A DNA stretch of 64,000 bases from Magnetospirillum aberrantis SpK (GTDB lineage: Bacteria; Pseudomonadota; Alphaproteobacteria; Rhodospirillales; Magnetospirillaceae), in NCBI RefSeq assembly GCF_011022235.1, contig NZ_JAAIYP010000037.1, forward strand, positions 124,001-188,000, written 5' to 3'. Below the pieces are notes generated by a model that saw nothing but the letters and a program-made list of their open reading frames with translations, ran no database searches and was not told the DNA's origin. Both the position numbers and the translations under genes were made by a program. This document shows positions 1-9,240 of this stretch, piece by piece. Position 1 is the stretch's first letter. Each line of letters opens with the position of its first letter.

Positions 1-106
1 GCCAGCCCTTGAGCAGGGCAGGGCGCGATTCCGCGAAGTCGAAGCCCGGCCGCCACATCAGCGAGCCATAGCCGAACACCCAAAGATCGTCGTCTTGCAC
101 GTCCAT
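1..106 (-). CDS. chaC: ChaC-type gamma-glutamylcyclotransferase, N-terminal fragment
   Basis: This is the first 35 codons of a minus-strand gene whose 3' end lies outside the window. Translation from the ATG at 106 gives MDVQDDDLWVFGYGSLMWRP followed by GFDF, which carries the FGYGSL substrate-binding loop typical of the ChaC/GGCT fold. Family members cleave glutathione or gamma-glutamyl peptides to 5-oxoproline in the cytosol. The catalytic glutamate would lie downstream and cannot be checked. It is the last visible gene of a run of minus-strand genes starting with the ArsR regulator at 1088. No Shine-Dalgarno is obvious. Confidence 0.8.
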   Translation of the reverse strand, partial: MDVQDDDLWVFGYGSLMWRPGFDFAESRPALLKGW

Positions 107-164
107 GATGGGGCGGCACAATGACCGAGATGCCAAGGGCTTTCCAGGGATTATTGCCCGAAAA

Positions 165-443
165 TCATTGCAGGGCTCCATAGGCCGCCAGCACGGCGTC
201 GCCCAAGGGGCGTTCCAATTCTGGCGGAAGCGCCACCGCCGGCCGCCATTGACCATCGCCGCCGCGATAGGTGGGCAGCTTGACCACCAAGGTGGCGAAG
301 CCGCGCCGGTGGCCCGTCACCACCTGGATGCCGTCCAGACGGAAGGCGATGCCGCTGACCTCGATTTCGGCCGAGGCCAACGCCAACAGATGAGGATGGT
401 TGACGCGGGTGACGCTGTCGACGCGACAGGTCACCAACGCCAT
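165..443 (-). CDS. Small conserved protein, possibly SpoVG-like
   Basis: A 92-residue soluble protein of unproven function. I chose the ATG at 443 because GGTGG lies about seven bases upstream; a TTG at 467 in the same frame is the alternative. The body (RVNHPHLLALASAEIEVSG, then FRLDGIQVV, a V-x-LP-x-Y segment, a WRPAVALP segment and a terminal helix ending DAVLAAYGAL) follows the order of strands and helix in SpoVG, a small nucleic-acid-binding protein of Gram-positives. The resemblance is by eye only and may be chance. It lies close behind the 86-codon gene at 472 and is probably co-transcribed with it. Confidence 0.6.
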   Translation of the reverse strand: MALVTCRVDSVTRVNHPHLLALASAEIEVSGIAFRLDGIQVVTGHRRGFATLVVKLPTYRGGDGQWRPAVALPPELERPLGDAVLAAYGALQ

Positions 444-471
444 CTCGGGACCACCGGATTCGGGCAAGAGG

Positions 472-732
472 TTATTTCCCTTGGTCGCCGAACAGGGCGA
501 TGATCGCCTGTTTCAGGTTGTAGATGGAAACCTTTCCCTCGATGTGCAGCACCGGCACCTTGACGCCGGTGGGGCCGTCCACGCTGTCGGTGACGATCCA
601 ATCGGCACTGGCGATGTCGTCTTGGGGGGCGAAACCGATGGATGCCAACTGACCACGCACGGTGGCGGCGTCAGGAGAAAGCAGAACGCCAACGCGGGGG
701 GCGGCGGCGGCGATATCTTCAAGTCTTTTCAT
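472..732 (-). CDS. Hypothetical protein, 86 aa
   Basis: Small cytoplasmic protein with no signal peptide or membrane segment and no family I recognise. It starts at ATG 732 with GGGAGA just upstream. The sequence has a Rossmann-like alternation of short strands (RVGVLLSP, DWIVTDSV, VKVPVLHIEGK) and a C-terminal helix (LKQAIIALFG). It sits between the ArsR gene (27 bases upstream) and the SpoVG-like gene (about 28 bases downstream), so the three probably form one transcript. Control by the ArsR protein is a guess from position only. Confidence 0.55.
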   Translation of the reverse strand: MKRLEDIAAAAPRVGVLLSPDAATVRGQLASIGFAPQDDIASADWIVTDSVDGPTGVKVPVLHIEGKVSIYNLKQAIIALFGDQGK

Positions 733-758
733 GATCTCCCGTTTCGGGGGCGGCGGGG

Positions 759-1088
759 TCAGTCGTCGTCCGTCGTCCCGTCATCTATATCGGCCTGGCG
801 GACATGGGCCACGATTTCCGCCAACATGCCATTCACGTGTGCATCCGCCGCCGAATAGAAAATCTGGCGTCCCACCCGTTCGGCCCGCACCAGTCTGGCC
901 CCTTTGAGCAGGCGCAGGTGGTGGCTGGTGAGCGAGGGGGAGACCCCCGCTTCGGCCGCCGCGTCGTTGACGCATTTCGGCTCGAACAAACAGGCGAGCA
1001 GAATCCGCAGCCGGGTGGGGTCGCCCAGCAAGCGGAAGGTCTCGGTGATGACCGCGATCTGTTCTTCGTCGGAGGCTACACGTCGCAT
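759..1088 (-). CDS. ArsR/SmtB-family winged-helix repressor with alpha-5 metal site
   Basis: A 109-residue ArsR-family repressor. The winged helix is clear: LLGDPTRLRILLACL (helices 1-2), then a recognition helix SPSLTSHHLRLLKGARLV and a wing RAERVGRQIFYS. The last helix contains DAH, ten residues, then HVRQ. This matches the alpha-5 metal site DxHx10HxxE of SmtB/CzrA-type zinc sensors except that the final Glu is Gln. A single Cys lies in FEPKCVNDA at the alpha-3 position. It therefore probably senses Zn, Co or Ni, or has altered affinity. Upstream DNA (1090-1115) is AT-rich with ATATATGAACAT, a plausible operator or promoter. Downstream minus-strand small genes may be its regulon. Confidence 0.9.
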   Translation of the reverse strand: MRRVASDEEQIAVITETFRLLGDPTRLRILLACLFEPKCVNDAAAEAGVSPSLTSHHLRLLKGARLVRAERVGRQIFYSAADAHVNGMLAEIVAHVRQADIDDGTTDDD

Positions 1089-1297
1089 GTGATATCCGTA
1101 TATATGAACATCTATCGAGATTTCAAGCCTTGGTGGCCGAGGTGTGGCGCATTATCGAACGATAAGCCTGGGGCGTCGACCGGAGAACGTGGCGGCGGGG
1201 CGCCGGGGGGCTGGAATTCCTGGGCTCGACACTATATAGAGGACGCTTCGCAGCCCACGCCGGTGGGGTGCCCACCATAAGATGTTTCGAGGACTCG

Positions 1298-2671
1298 ATG
1301 GCCGCAGATTGGACGCCGGACAGCTGGCGCTCTAAACCGATCGTTCAGGTTCCCACCTACCCCGACCAGACCAAGCTGGCCGAGGCCGAGGCGACCCTTG
1401 GCAAGTATCCGCCGCTGGTGTTCGCCGGCGAGGCCCGCCGCCTCAAGGCGTCGCTGGCCGATGTGGCCGAAGGGCGGGCGTTCCTGTTGCAGGGTGGCGA
1501 CTGCGCCGAAAGCTTCCTCGAGTTTTCCGCCAACAATATCCGCGACACTTTCCGCGTGCTGTTGCAGATGGCGGTGGTGCTGACCTATGGCGCGGCCATG
1601 CCGGTGGTCAAGGTCGGCCGCATGGCCGGCCAGTTCGCCAAGCCGCGTTCCGCCGATATCGAGGTGATCGACGGCGTCGAACTGCCCAGCTATCGCGGCG
1701 ACATCATCAACGGCTCGGAATTCACCCCCGAGGCCCGCATCCCCGACCCTGAGCGCATGTTGCGCGCCTACAATCAGTCGGCGGCGACGCTGAACCTGTT
1801 GCGCGCCTTCGCCCAGGGCGGCTATGCCGACCTGCACAAGGTGCACCAGTGGACCTTGGGCTGTGTCTCCGGTTCGCTTCAGGGCAAGCTGTACGAGGAT
1901 CTGTGCGCGCGTCTGTCCGAGACCCTGGCCTTCATGGAAGCCTGTGGCCTGACCAGCGACGCCACCCCGCAAATCCGCGAGACCGACTTCTTCACCTCGC
2001 ACGAGGCGCTGTTGCTGCCGTACGAGCAGGCGTTGACCCGCGTCGATTCCACCACGGGCGACTGGTACGACTGTTCCGCCCACATGCTGTGGATCGGCGA
2101 ACGCACCCGCCAGTTGGACGCCGGCCATGTCGAGTTCCTGCGCGGGGTCAAGAATCCCATCGGGTTCAAGACCGGCCCGTCCATGTCGGCCGACGACCTG
2201 TTGGGCCTGCTCGACATCCTGAACCCCGAGAACGAAGCCGGGCGCATCACCATCATCACCCGCATGGGTGCGGAAAAGATCGGCGAGAAGCTGCCGGGTC
2301 TGGTGCGTGCCGTTGAACGCGAGGGACGCAAGGTGGTGTGGTCGTGCGATCCCATGCATGCCAACACGGTCAAGGCCGGGGCCTTCAAGACCCGCGAGTT
2401 CGACAGCATCCTGAGCGAGGTTCGCGCCTTCTTCGCCGTGCATAAGGCCGAGGGCAGCCATGCCGGCGGCGTGCATTTCGAGATGACCGGCCAGGACGTC
2501 ACCGAATGCGTCGGCGGCACCCGTCCGGTGACCGAGGCGCATCTGGGCGACCGTTACCATACCCATTGCGACCCGCGCCTGAACGCCAATCAGGCGCTGG
2601 AGCTGGCTTTCCTGATCGCCGACGCGCTCAAGGGCGAGCGTGCGCTGGCGATGGCCAAAAAGCAGGGTTAG
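1298..2671 (+). CDS. aroG: 3-deoxy-7-phosphoheptulonate synthase, class II
   Basis: Catalyses condensation of phosphoenolpyruvate and erythrose 4-phosphate to DAHP, the first step of the shikimate pathway. The 457-residue protein is of the class II (plant/mycobacterial) type. It has QGGDCAESF near residue 65, [20 protein letters not shown] and [15 protein letters not shown], supplying the metal-binding Cys, His and Glu, and the C-terminal HCDPRLN supplies the Asp. I chose ATG 1298, which has GAGGA at 1289-1293; an upstream in-frame ATG at 1268 adds ten unlikely residues. It stands alone as a transcription unit and is followed by a strong hairpin at 2703-2732. The symbol follows family use. 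Confidence 0.96.
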   Translation: MAADWTPDSWRSKPIVQVPTYPDQTKLAEAEATLGKYPPLVFAGEARRLKASLADVAEGRAFLLQGGDCAESFLEFSANNIRDTFRVLLQMAVVLTYGAAMPVVKVGRMAGQFAKPRSADIEVIDGVELPSYRGDIINGSEFTPEARIPDPERMLRAYNQSAATLNLLRAFAQGGYADLHKVHQWTLGCVSGSLQGKLYEDLCARLSETLAFMEACGLTSDATPQIRETDFFTSHEALLLPYEQALTRVDSTTGDWYDCSAHMLWIGERTRQLDAGHVEFLRGVKNPIGFKTGPSMSADDLLGLLDILNPENEAGRITIITRMGAEKIGEKLPGLVRAVEREGRKVVWSCDPMHANTVKAGAFKTREFDSILSEVRAFFAVHKAEGSHAGGVHFEMTGQDVTECVGGTRPVTEAHLGDRYHTHCDPRLNANQALELAFLIADALKGERALAMAKKQG

Positions 2672-2702
2672 CTCTCTCCGTTTGTTGTCGTTCCGACGAT
2701 CG

Positions 2703-2732
2703 CGCCCGTCGACCTGATTTGGTCGGCGGGCG
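2703..2732 (+). terminator. Hairpin terminator after DAHP synthase
   Basis: A 12-bp stem (CGCCCGTCGACC with GGTCGGCGGGCG, one G-T pair) closes a six-base loop TGATTT, 32 bases after the stop codon. The following TGATTGCGTTT is only moderately T-rich. Confidence 0.6.
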
Positions 2733-2865
2733 TGATTGCGTTTCAGCAGTTGTTTCAGGGGGCATACTGCAACCTTGATGGGAAAGCTTCCATCTTATGG
2801 ATAGGAAGCCTGTATGTCCGTTGTAGGTATAATGAAAGCCACGTCGTCGATCGGGGGATCGTGTC

Positions 2866-4545
2866 ATGGCCGTCAAGACCGGTATCACCGTCAAGCTGTT
2901 GTCTACCGCGGTCCTTGCCGCTGCCGGCTTCCTTATCCTGGCCGTGGTGGCTTTGTCGCAGATTTACGACGTGATGATCGAGGACCGCGTCACCAAGGTC
3001 CGCAATCAAAGCGAGACCGCGCGCGGCATCTTGCAAAGTTATTATGACCGGGCCAAGGCTGGGGAGTTCGATCAGGCCACCGCACAGGCCATGGCTCGCA
3101 AAACCTTGCGTAACGTGCGTTACGACAAGGTCGAATATTTCTTTGCCTACACCATGGAGGGCGTCAACACCCTGTTGCCGCCAAAACCGGCCGCCGAAGG
3201 TACGTCGATGGTCGAACTAAAGGATTCCAACGGCGTCCAGATCATCCGCGAGATGATCGTGGCCGCCAAGGCCGGTGGCGGCACCGTGTTCTACAAGTTC
3301 CCGCGCCCCGGCTCCGACGTGCCGGTCGAGAAGGTGTCCTATGCCATCGGGTTCGAGCCTTGGAACTGGTTCGTCGGCACCGGCATCTATATCGATGACG
3401 TCAAGAGCGAGTTCAGGACCATCGCCTTCAAGTTCGGCGTGATCTTCGTGGTGGTGATGGTGCTGGCGGTGTCCCTGGTGGTGGCGCTGTCACGCCATAT
3501 CGGCGGCGCGGTGGTGCGGCTGGTGGCGGTTACCGAGCGCTTGGCCGGGCGCGACTATGAGGTCGAGGTGCCGGAAACGACGCGCAGCGACGAAATCGGC
3601 CACATGGCCCGTGCCGTGGTGGTTCTACGCGACGGTGCCGCCGAGGCCGAGGCCTTGCGTCACCGTCAGGAGGCGATGAAAGCCGAGGCCGAGGCCGAAC
3701 GGCACGCCGACATGCTGAGGGTCGCCGACGGTTTCGAGGGGAGTGTCAAACGGGTGGCGGACACCATCACCTCGGCCGCCGGAGAGTTGGAAGGGGCCGC
3801 GCAAATCGTGTCGGGGGCGGTGGACACCGCCTCGGTCCAAGCCAGTTCGGTGGCCGCCGCCGCCGAAGAGGCGTCGGCCAACGTCGCCACGGTGGCCACC
3901 GCGGCCGAGGAATTGTCGGCTTCGATCGCTGAAATCAGCCGTCAGGTGCAGGCGTCGTCGAGCATTTCCGCCGAGGCGGTGGACGAAGCCCGCCACACCA
4001 ACGAGTTGGTGGAAGGCTTGGCGCAAAGCGCGACACGTATCGGTGAAGTGGTCAGCCTGATCAACGACATCGCGTCCCAGACCAACCTGCTGGCGTTGAA
4101 TGCCACCATCGAGGCGGCCCGTGCCGGCGAGGCCGGCAAGGGCTTCGCCGTGGTCGCCGGCGAGGTCAAGAGTCTGGCGACCCAGACCGGTCGCGCCACC
4201 GAAGAGATTTCCAGCCAGATCGGGGCGGTGCAAGGCGCCACCCATCAGGCGGTGTCGGCGATCCGTGCCATCGTCGGCACCATCACCCGCATCAACGAAA
4301 TCGCCGGCGCCATCGCGGCGGCCGTCGAGGAGCAAGGCGCCGCTACCCAGGAAATCGCCCGCAACGTTCAGGAAGCGGCGGCGGGGACGGCGCAGGTGAC
4401 ATCCTATCTGGGGCACTTGACCATGGCGACGTCCGAAGCCGGAAACTCGGCGGGCGGCATGCTGTCGGCGACCCAGGCATTGATGCAGGAAGCCCGTTCG
4501 CTCCGTCAGGAAGTGGACAGCTTCCTGTCCGGTATCCGCGCTTAG
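2866..4545 (+). CDS. Methyl-accepting chemotaxis protein with sCache domain
   Basis: A 559-residue inner-membrane chemoreceptor. A first transmembrane helix (about residues 8-33) is followed by a periplasmic single Cache (sCache_2-like) domain of about 150 residues ending in the family's [16 protein letters not shown]. Next come TM2 (about 188-210), a HAMP domain and a cytoplasmic methyl-accepting coiled coil. The signalling hairpin tip is intact ([21 protein letters not shown], shown here by its core; about residues 405-425). sCache_2 receptors typically bind small organic acids, but the ligand here is unknown. No C-terminal CheR-tethering pentapeptide is seen. No che genes adjoin it, so it is an orphan receptor feeding a pathway encoded elsewhere. 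Confidence 0.95.
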   Translation: MAVKTGITVKLLSTAVLAAAGFLILAVVALSQIYDVMIEDRVTKVRNQSETARGILQSYYDRAKAGEFDQATAQAMARKTLRNVRYDKVEYFFAYTMEGVNTLLPPKPAAEGTSMVELKDSNGVQIIREMIVAAKAGGGTVFYKFPRPGSDVPVEKVSYAIGFEPWNWFVGTGIYIDDVKSEFRTIAFKFGVIFVVVMVLAVSLVVALSRHIGGAVVRLVAVTERLAGRDYEVEVPETTRSDEIGHMARAVVVLRDGAAEAEALRHRQEAMKAEAEAERHADMLRVADGFEGSVKRVADTITSAAGELEGAAQIVSGAVDTASVQASSVAAAAEEASANVATVATAAEELSASIAEISRQVQASSSISAEAVDEARHTNELVEGLAQSATRIGEVVSLINDIASQTNLLALNATIEAARAGEAGKGFAVVAGEVKSLATQTGRATEEISSQIGAVQGATHQAVSAIRAIVGTITRINEIAGAIAAAVEEQGAATQEIARNVQEAAAGTAQVTSYLGHLTMATSEAGNSAGGMLSATQALMQEARSLRQEVDSFLSGIRA

Positions 4546-4554
4546 GCATAGGGA

Positions 4555-4590
4555 CCACCCAACCGGTCAACCTGGTGATCGGTTGGGTGG
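4555..4590. terminator. Bidirectional hairpin between convergent genes
   Basis: A perfect 11-bp stem CCACCCAACCG / CGGTTGGGTGG with a 14-base loop lies in the 51-base gap between the chemoreceptor and the convergent proline-rich gene. No T-run follows on either strand, so it may act as an RNA 3'-end stabiliser rather than a strict intrinsic terminator. Confidence 0.5.
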
Positions 4591-4596
4591 CGGACC

Positions 4597-5520
4597 TCAG
4601 CTCAAGGAACGCAAGGTCTGGACCAGTTTGTCCAGGCCGCGGAAGGCGGCGCCCAGTTCGGTGTGGGCCTCGCGCATGGTGCCGGCGTCGGGGCAGGGGT
4701 GGCCGCCCAGCCGGTTGGCCTGAAGCATGCGAACGGCTGCCGCCAGGCTTTGGCCCTTGACGAAATCCGACACCCGTTGCACCGCCGCGTAATGTACCGA
4801 CACATGCGCCGCCAGCTTTTCCGGCAACAGGTGCAAGGCCCCCTGGGTCGAGCGGAAGCCGGCGTCGAACCCGGCCAACGAGGTGACCGCTGAAACGAAC
4901 GACACCCCGGCTTCCACGTTGGGCGGCAGGGGAACCGCCTCGTATGCCTGTCGCCGGGTTTCCAGTTCGGTGGCCAGGGTGGCGGCCACGGCGCGGCGGC
5001 GGGCGCCGATTTCGGCCCGGCGCATGGACAATGCGGTCAGGATGCCGAACAGCGTCGCCAGGAAGGCGCCGGCAAGAACTAATACCGGCAACAGCCAAGG
5101 CGGCAACTGGTCGTTGGAGGGCGGGGGAACCATGGCCGGCGGTGGCGCCGGAAGCGTGACGGGGGCCGTCGCCACAGGCGCCGGAAGCGTGACGGGGGCC
5201 GCCGCCACAGGCGGCGGCGGGGCGGCGGGCGGTTGAAGCTGTTGAACCATGGGCGCGGTCGGCTGGGGGGCCGGAACGGCTTGCTCCACCACGGGCAACG
5301 GTTGTTGCTGGACCGCCGGAACCCCAGGCATGACCTCGGTGCCGTTGGGGCGGATCGCTTGGAAATTGGGAGACGGTTCCTCCAGCAACGGCTTGTCGGC
5401 CGGCGGCACCGCGTCATGCTGGTTCTGGGGCAAAAGGTTGATGGGAGCCTGATTTTCCTGGGCGGAAGCCACGGCGGGCATCGCCAGAATCAGGGAGAGA
5501 ACCAGCATGGACAGACGCAT
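4597..5520 (-). CDS. Proline-rich membrane protein of unknown function
   Basis: A 307-residue envelope protein with no recognised family. It begins with a signal peptide (residues 1-20, ending AVASA). A low-complexity Pro/Ala/Val/Gln region follows to about residue 140, containing two 11-residue repeats (PVTLPAP cores). A transmembrane helix (WLLPVLVLAGAFLATLFGIL, about 143-162) comes next, then a 140-residue cytoplasmic helical domain rich in Arg. Topology is probably N-out, with the proline-rich arm spanning the periplasm as in TonB-like or tether proteins, but there is no TonB C-terminal domain. It sits downstream of the large histidine kinase on the same strand, 112 bases apart, so a functional link is possible but unproven. 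Confidence 0.7.
   Translation of the reverse strand: MRLSMLVLSLILAMPAVASAQENQAPINLLPQNQHDAVPPADKPLLEEPSPNFQAIRPNGTEVMPGVPAVQQQPLPVVEQAVPAPQPTAPMVQQLQPPAAPPPPVAAAPVTLPAPVATAPVTLPAPPPAMVPPPSNDQLPPWLLPVLVLAGAFLATLFGILTALSMRRAEIGARRRAVAATLATELETRRQAYEAVPLPPNVEAGVSFVSAVTSLAGFDAGFRSTQGALHLLPEKLAAHVSVHYAAVQRVSDFVKGQSLAAAVRMLQANRLGGHPCPDAGTMREAHTELGAAFRGLDKLVQTLRSLS
5144..5209. repeat. Two tandem 33-bp repeats inside a coding region
   Basis: Two adjacent 33-base units (5144-5176 and 5177-5209), nearly identical. They encode the 11-residue repeats VAAAPVTLPAP and VATAPVTLPAP in the proline-rich linker of the minus-strand gene. A unit of 11 codons keeps the frame whatever the copy number, so this is a likely site of length variation between strains. 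Confidence 0.85.
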
Positions 5521-5632
5521 GGGGGTTAACCTCGGATCACTGTCTGATGGGCGGATTCAACCATGTCTCGCGGTCTATTGCCGCATATATTTATGAAAAT
5601 TCCTCCAATTTCCGAGTTATCTCGCGAACCGG

Positions 5633-8587
5633 TCACCCCCGGCGCAAGGTTTCGTCGGCGGCGATGGCCTGGGTCGCGTCGGCGATGATCCTTCCAGGGG
5701 GAAAAGTCACCTCGACCGTCGTTCCCTGGTTGGGAACCGAGCTCAAGGTCAAAGTGCCGCCATGGGCTTCGACCAACGCCTTGGTCAATGGCAGGCCCAG
5801 GCCGGTGCCTTCGTATTTGCGCGACAGCCGGGTATCCGCCTGAACGAACGGCAGCATGACCCGTTCCATGTCTTCCGGGCTCATGCCGATGCCGGTGTCC
5901 GCGACGCAGAGGTGGAAGCCCGCTTCGTCCATGCGCGCCAGGACGGTGACGGTGCCGCCATCGTCGGTGAACTTGACGGCGTTGGACACCAGGTTGAGCA
6001 CGATCTGGCGCAATCGCCGCTCGTCGGCCCGCAGATGGGGAAGGCTCTGGGGTAGTTCTTCGATCAACTCGACGCCGTTGGCGGTGGCGCGGCGCGACAT
6101 CATGCGCAGGGACGACCGCACCAGGGCGGCGACGTCGACCACGCTGTCCATCAGATCGGTCATGCCGGCCTCGGCCTTGGACATGTCCAGGATGTCGTTG
6201 ATCAGTTCCAGCAGATGCATGCCGCTTTCGTGGATGTCGTCCACATAGGTGCGGTAGGAAACCGGCTCCAGGGGGCCGAAGATTTCGTGCTTCATCAGTT
6301 CGGAGAAACCGATGATGGCGTTCAACGGCGTGCGCAGTTCGTGGCTGATGTTGGCCAGGAAGGTGGCCTTGGCGCGGTTGCCGCGTTCGGCGGCTTCCTT
6401 GGCTTCGCGCAAGGTGTCCTCGACCCGCTTGCGGTCGGTGATGTCGGCGAAGGTGAGGATCAGGCCGCCGCCCGGCATGGAGGTCGAGCGGACTTCGAGG
6501 ACCATGCCGGTGGGGCGGGCGTGCTCGAAGATCTGGTAGGGGTTGCGGCGCAGCCGCTCCACCCGGCGTGCGGTCTTGGTCATGGCGTTGCCGCGGCCGA
6601 ACTCTCCCAAAAGGGCCAGATGCAGCAACAACGTCTCCAGCGTTTCCTTCTTCTCGGACAGTACCGGCATGTCCAACAGGGCGCGGGCGGGCTGGTTCAT
6701 GGCCACCAGCCGTTCCTCGCGGTCGAACACCACCACGCCATGGCCCATGTTGTCGATGATCGCCTGACGCTGCGCCGATTGGGTCGCCAGTTCCTGTTCG
6801 TGGCGCTTGAGCGGCGTGATGTCGGTCGCCGTGCCGCGATAGCCGCAGAACAGGCCGTCCGCGTCGAAAGCCGGCCGTCCGGCCATTTCCACGAACTTGA
6901 CCGCGCCCGACGGCAGGCGATGGGAAAAGACGAAGCCGCGGAATGGACGGTGGGCCCGCATCATCGCCAATTGCTGTTGCCATTCCTCGATGGCGTCGCC
7001 GGCTTCGGCCAGTTCCATGAATTGGCGGCCGATGAAGAAACTGGGGCCGACGCCCAAAATCTGGCGCACGCGGCCGGAAACGAAGGTGAACTGGAATTCG
7101 GAATCCATTTCCCAGAACCAGTCGGACGCCGATTCCGCCAGATCGCGGAAGCGTTGTTCGCTTTCCACCAGTGCGTCCTCGACCCGCTTGCGGTCGGTGA
7201 TGTCACGCACCACGCCGATGAAGGTGATCATGTCGCCCTGGCGCATTTCGGCAACGGCCAGATCCAGGGGGAAGGTCTCGCCGTTCTTCCGCAACCCGCG
7301 GACCTGGCGGCCGATGCCGACGACATGGGCCTCGCCGGTTTCGGCGTAATGCTTGAGGTAGCCGTCATGGGCCGACCGGAACGGTTCGGGCATCAGCATG
7401 GAAACGTTGCGCCCCACCACTTCCGTGGCGTCGTAGCCGAAGATACGTTCGGCCGCCGGATTGTAGGACAGCACCGAGCCGGAATCGTCGATGGTGACGA
7501 TGCCGTCGACCACCGTGTCCATGATGCCGCGCAGCCAGTTCAGACCTTCTTGCAGCGACGCTTCGGCCTGACGGCGGGATGTGACGTCGCGCAAGATGCG
7601 CAGATGGCCGCCATCGGCGGTGCGGTAGACGCTGACCGCCACCCAGCGGCCGTCCCACAACTGGAACTCGCGGCCGGCACCCTTGGGTGCGTCCGGGCCG
7701 ACGTGGTCGGCCAGCATGTCGAACAGCCAGTCCTGTTCGCGCCCCTGGGCCTCGGGGACCACGCCGCGTTCCGCCTCGATGCGCAGGATGTCCTCGAAGC
7801 TGCGGCCGGGCTTGATGACTTCGGCGGCCGGTGCCAGGAACGCGCGGTAGAGGCTGTTGCAGGTGACCAACCGGTCGTTGCCGTCGAACAGCGCCACCGC
7901 GTCCTGGACGCTGCCCAACGCATCGACCAGACGGCTGTGGAGCAGGTTGGCGCGCTGTCCCTCGCTTTCCACCAAAGCCTGTTGCCGGCGCAGCACCACC
8001 ACCAAAAGTGCAACAGCCATGACCATGGACAGAAATTGCGAGGCAACGAAGCTCCAGGTGGCAAGCCCGGTATGGGAATGCAGCAAGGGGGCCGACAATT
8101 GATGCAGGCCGGCGGCGGCAAAGGCAATGGCCGCCAGCCGCAATGCGCCGCTGCCGGCGGTCAGGCCACCGCGCCACAGGAAGGCCCAGGCGGCGATCAG
8201 CAGCGGAATGCCGCCGATGCCGAACAATGGCAGGTTATCGAGGTGCAAAAAGGGGCGCACGGTATGGGCAAGCCAGTCCCAGCCCAGGGCGGAGACCAGC
8301 CCGACGGCCATCAACGTCGGCGTGATGCGCCAGCCGGCGAAGGAAAGAGCGCCGCACAACGACAGGCCGGCGGCCAGACCATGCAGAAGGTCAGAAATTT
8401 CGATGGGGATGCTGTCGCCACCCGACAACAGGACCGCCTTGCTGGCGGCTTCCAGGGTGAAGGCGGCCGCCCACCAGCCATAGGCGTTGGGAGCCGCTGG
8501 CAAGCTCCAGCCATAGAGCGTGGTCACGGCCAGCAAGGCCGAGCCCAAGACCGCTCCCAACAGCGCCGCTTGCAGCGCGAATTCCAT
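5633..8587 (-). CDS. Membrane sensor histidine kinase with multiple PAS domains
   Basis: A 984-residue sensor kinase. The N-terminal 210 residues hold about seven hydrophobic helices, forming a MASE-like integral membrane sensor. A short helical linker precedes about four PAS/PAC modules (roughly residues 235-720), of which the second has the clearest PAS start (GIMDTVVDGIVTIDDSG). Next are a HisKA domain with the phosphoacceptor His in FLANISHELRTPLNAIIGF and a HATPase_c domain with N-box NLVSNAVKF and G-boxes DTGIGM and GTGLGL. There is no receiver domain, so the partner regulator is encoded elsewhere. The repeated phrase ITDRKRVEDAL after two PAS units points to internal PAS duplication. 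Input signals are unknown. Confidence 0.93.
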   Translation of the reverse strand: MEFALQAALLGAVLGSALLAVTTLYGWSLPAAPNAYGWWAAAFTLEAASKAVLLSGGDSIPIEISDLLHGLAAGLSLCGALSFAGWRITPTLMAVGLVSALGWDWLAHTVRPFLHLDNLPLFGIGGIPLLIAAWAFLWRGGLTAGSGALRLAAIAFAAAGLHQLSAPLLHSHTGLATWSFVASQFLSMVMAVALLVVVLRRQQALVESEGQRANLLHSRLVDALGSVQDAVALFDGNDRLVTCNSLYRAFLAPAAEVIKPGRSFEDILRIEAERGVVPEAQGREQDWLFDMLADHVGPDAPKGAGREFQLWDGRWVAVSVYRTADGGHLRILRDVTSRRQAEASLQEGLNWLRGIMDTVVDGIVTIDDSGSVLSYNPAAERIFGYDATEVVGRNVSMLMPEPFRSAHDGYLKHYAETGEAHVVGIGRQVRGLRKNGETFPLDLAVAEMRQGDMITFIGVVRDITDRKRVEDALVESEQRFRDLAESASDWFWEMDSEFQFTFVSGRVRQILGVGPSFFIGRQFMELAEAGDAIEEWQQQLAMMRAHRPFRGFVFSHRLPSGAVKFVEMAGRPAFDADGLFCGYRGTATDITPLKRHEQELATQSAQRQAIIDNMGHGVVVFDREERLVAMNQPARALLDMPVLSEKKETLETLLLHLALLGEFGRGNAMTKTARRVERLRRNPYQIFEHARPTGMVLEVRSTSMPGGGLILTFADITDRKRVEDTLREAKEAAERGNRAKATFLANISHELRTPLNAIIGFSELMKHEIFGPLEPVSYRTYVDDIHESGMHLLELINDILDMSKAEAGMTDLMDSVVDVAALVRSSLRMMSRRATANGVELIEELPQSLPHLRADERRLRQIVLNLVSNAVKFTDDGGTVTVLARMDEAGFHLCVADTGIGMSPEDMERVMLPFVQADTRLSRKYEGTGLGLPLTKALVEAHGGTLTLSSVPNQGTTVEVTFPPGRIIADATQAIAADETLRRG

Positions 8588-8646
8588 GGCCGGGCCCGCT
8601 CCCCTAGCCGCGCGCCGCCTTTTGTTGAAGGCAGCGCGCAGTCACC

Positions 8647-9171
8647 TCATTCGTCGTAGGCAGCCAAGCTGGTCACCGGAACATCCAGTGCTTCCAGCTT
8701 GCGCCGGCCGGACAGGAAGTTCAGTTCGATCAGCGTGGCCGCGCCGGTAACCTCGGCTCCGACCTGACGCAACAGCTCGACGCCCGCCGCCATGGTGCCG
8801 CCGGTGGCCAACAGGTCGTCCAGGACCACCACGCGCTGGCCCGGCTGGATGGCGTCTTCCTGGATCTCGATGATGTCCGACCCGTATTCCAGGGAATATT
8901 CGTGGCGGATGGTCTTGCCCGGCAGCTTTCCGCGCTTGCGCAGCATGACGAAGCCGCAACCCAGCTTCAGCGCCAGCGGCGCCGCCACCAGGAAGCCGCG
9001 CGACTCGATGCCGGCCAGGATGTCGGGCTGGTACTTGCGCACCGCGTGGGCCAGACGGCCCATCGCCACCTGCCACGCGTCGGCATGGGCCAGCAAGGTC
9101 GAGATGTCGTAGAACAGGATGCCCGGCTTGGGAAAATCTGCGATGCCGCGGATGTGGTCCTTGATGTCCAT
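8647..9171 (-). CDS. apt: Adenine phosphoribosyltransferase
   Basis: A 174-residue cytosolic purine salvage enzyme converting adenine and PRPP to AMP. The type I phosphoribosyltransferase signature [14 protein letters not shown] (about residues 113-126) is intact and the length is typical. The flexible loop region [20 protein letters not shown] and the N-terminal [13 protein letters not shown] are characteristic of Apt. It begins at ATG 9171. The histidine kinase gene follows on the same strand after 59 bases and the glycosyltransferase ends 69 bases upstream. Confidence 0.96.
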   Translation of the reverse strand: MDIKDHIRGIADFPKPGILFYDISTLLAHADAWQVAMGRLAHAVRKYQPDILAGIESRGFLVAAPLALKLGCGFVMLRKRGKLPGKTIRHEYSLEYGSDIIEIQEDAIQPGQRVVVLDDLLATGGTMAAGVELLRQVGAEVTGAATLIELNFLSGRRKLEALDVPVTSLAAYDE

Positions 9172-9240
9172 GAAGTCCCCGGATTGAACATGTGACTAAG
9201 AAAAATGACGGCAGGATGGTAGCGGACCCCCCGGCCGCGG

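Noticed and set aside
5144-5209. Direct repeats as a CRISPR or other array
   Set aside because: Only two adjacent units with no spacer, inside a coding frame; they are a proline-rich peptide repeat.
6215-8659. Very long plus-strand open frame (about 814 codons) opposite the PAS histidine kinase
   Set aside because: It is antisense to a gene with clear kinase motifs, has low-complexity His/Gln/Gly-rich content and no recognisable domain. High GC at third positions opens such frames.
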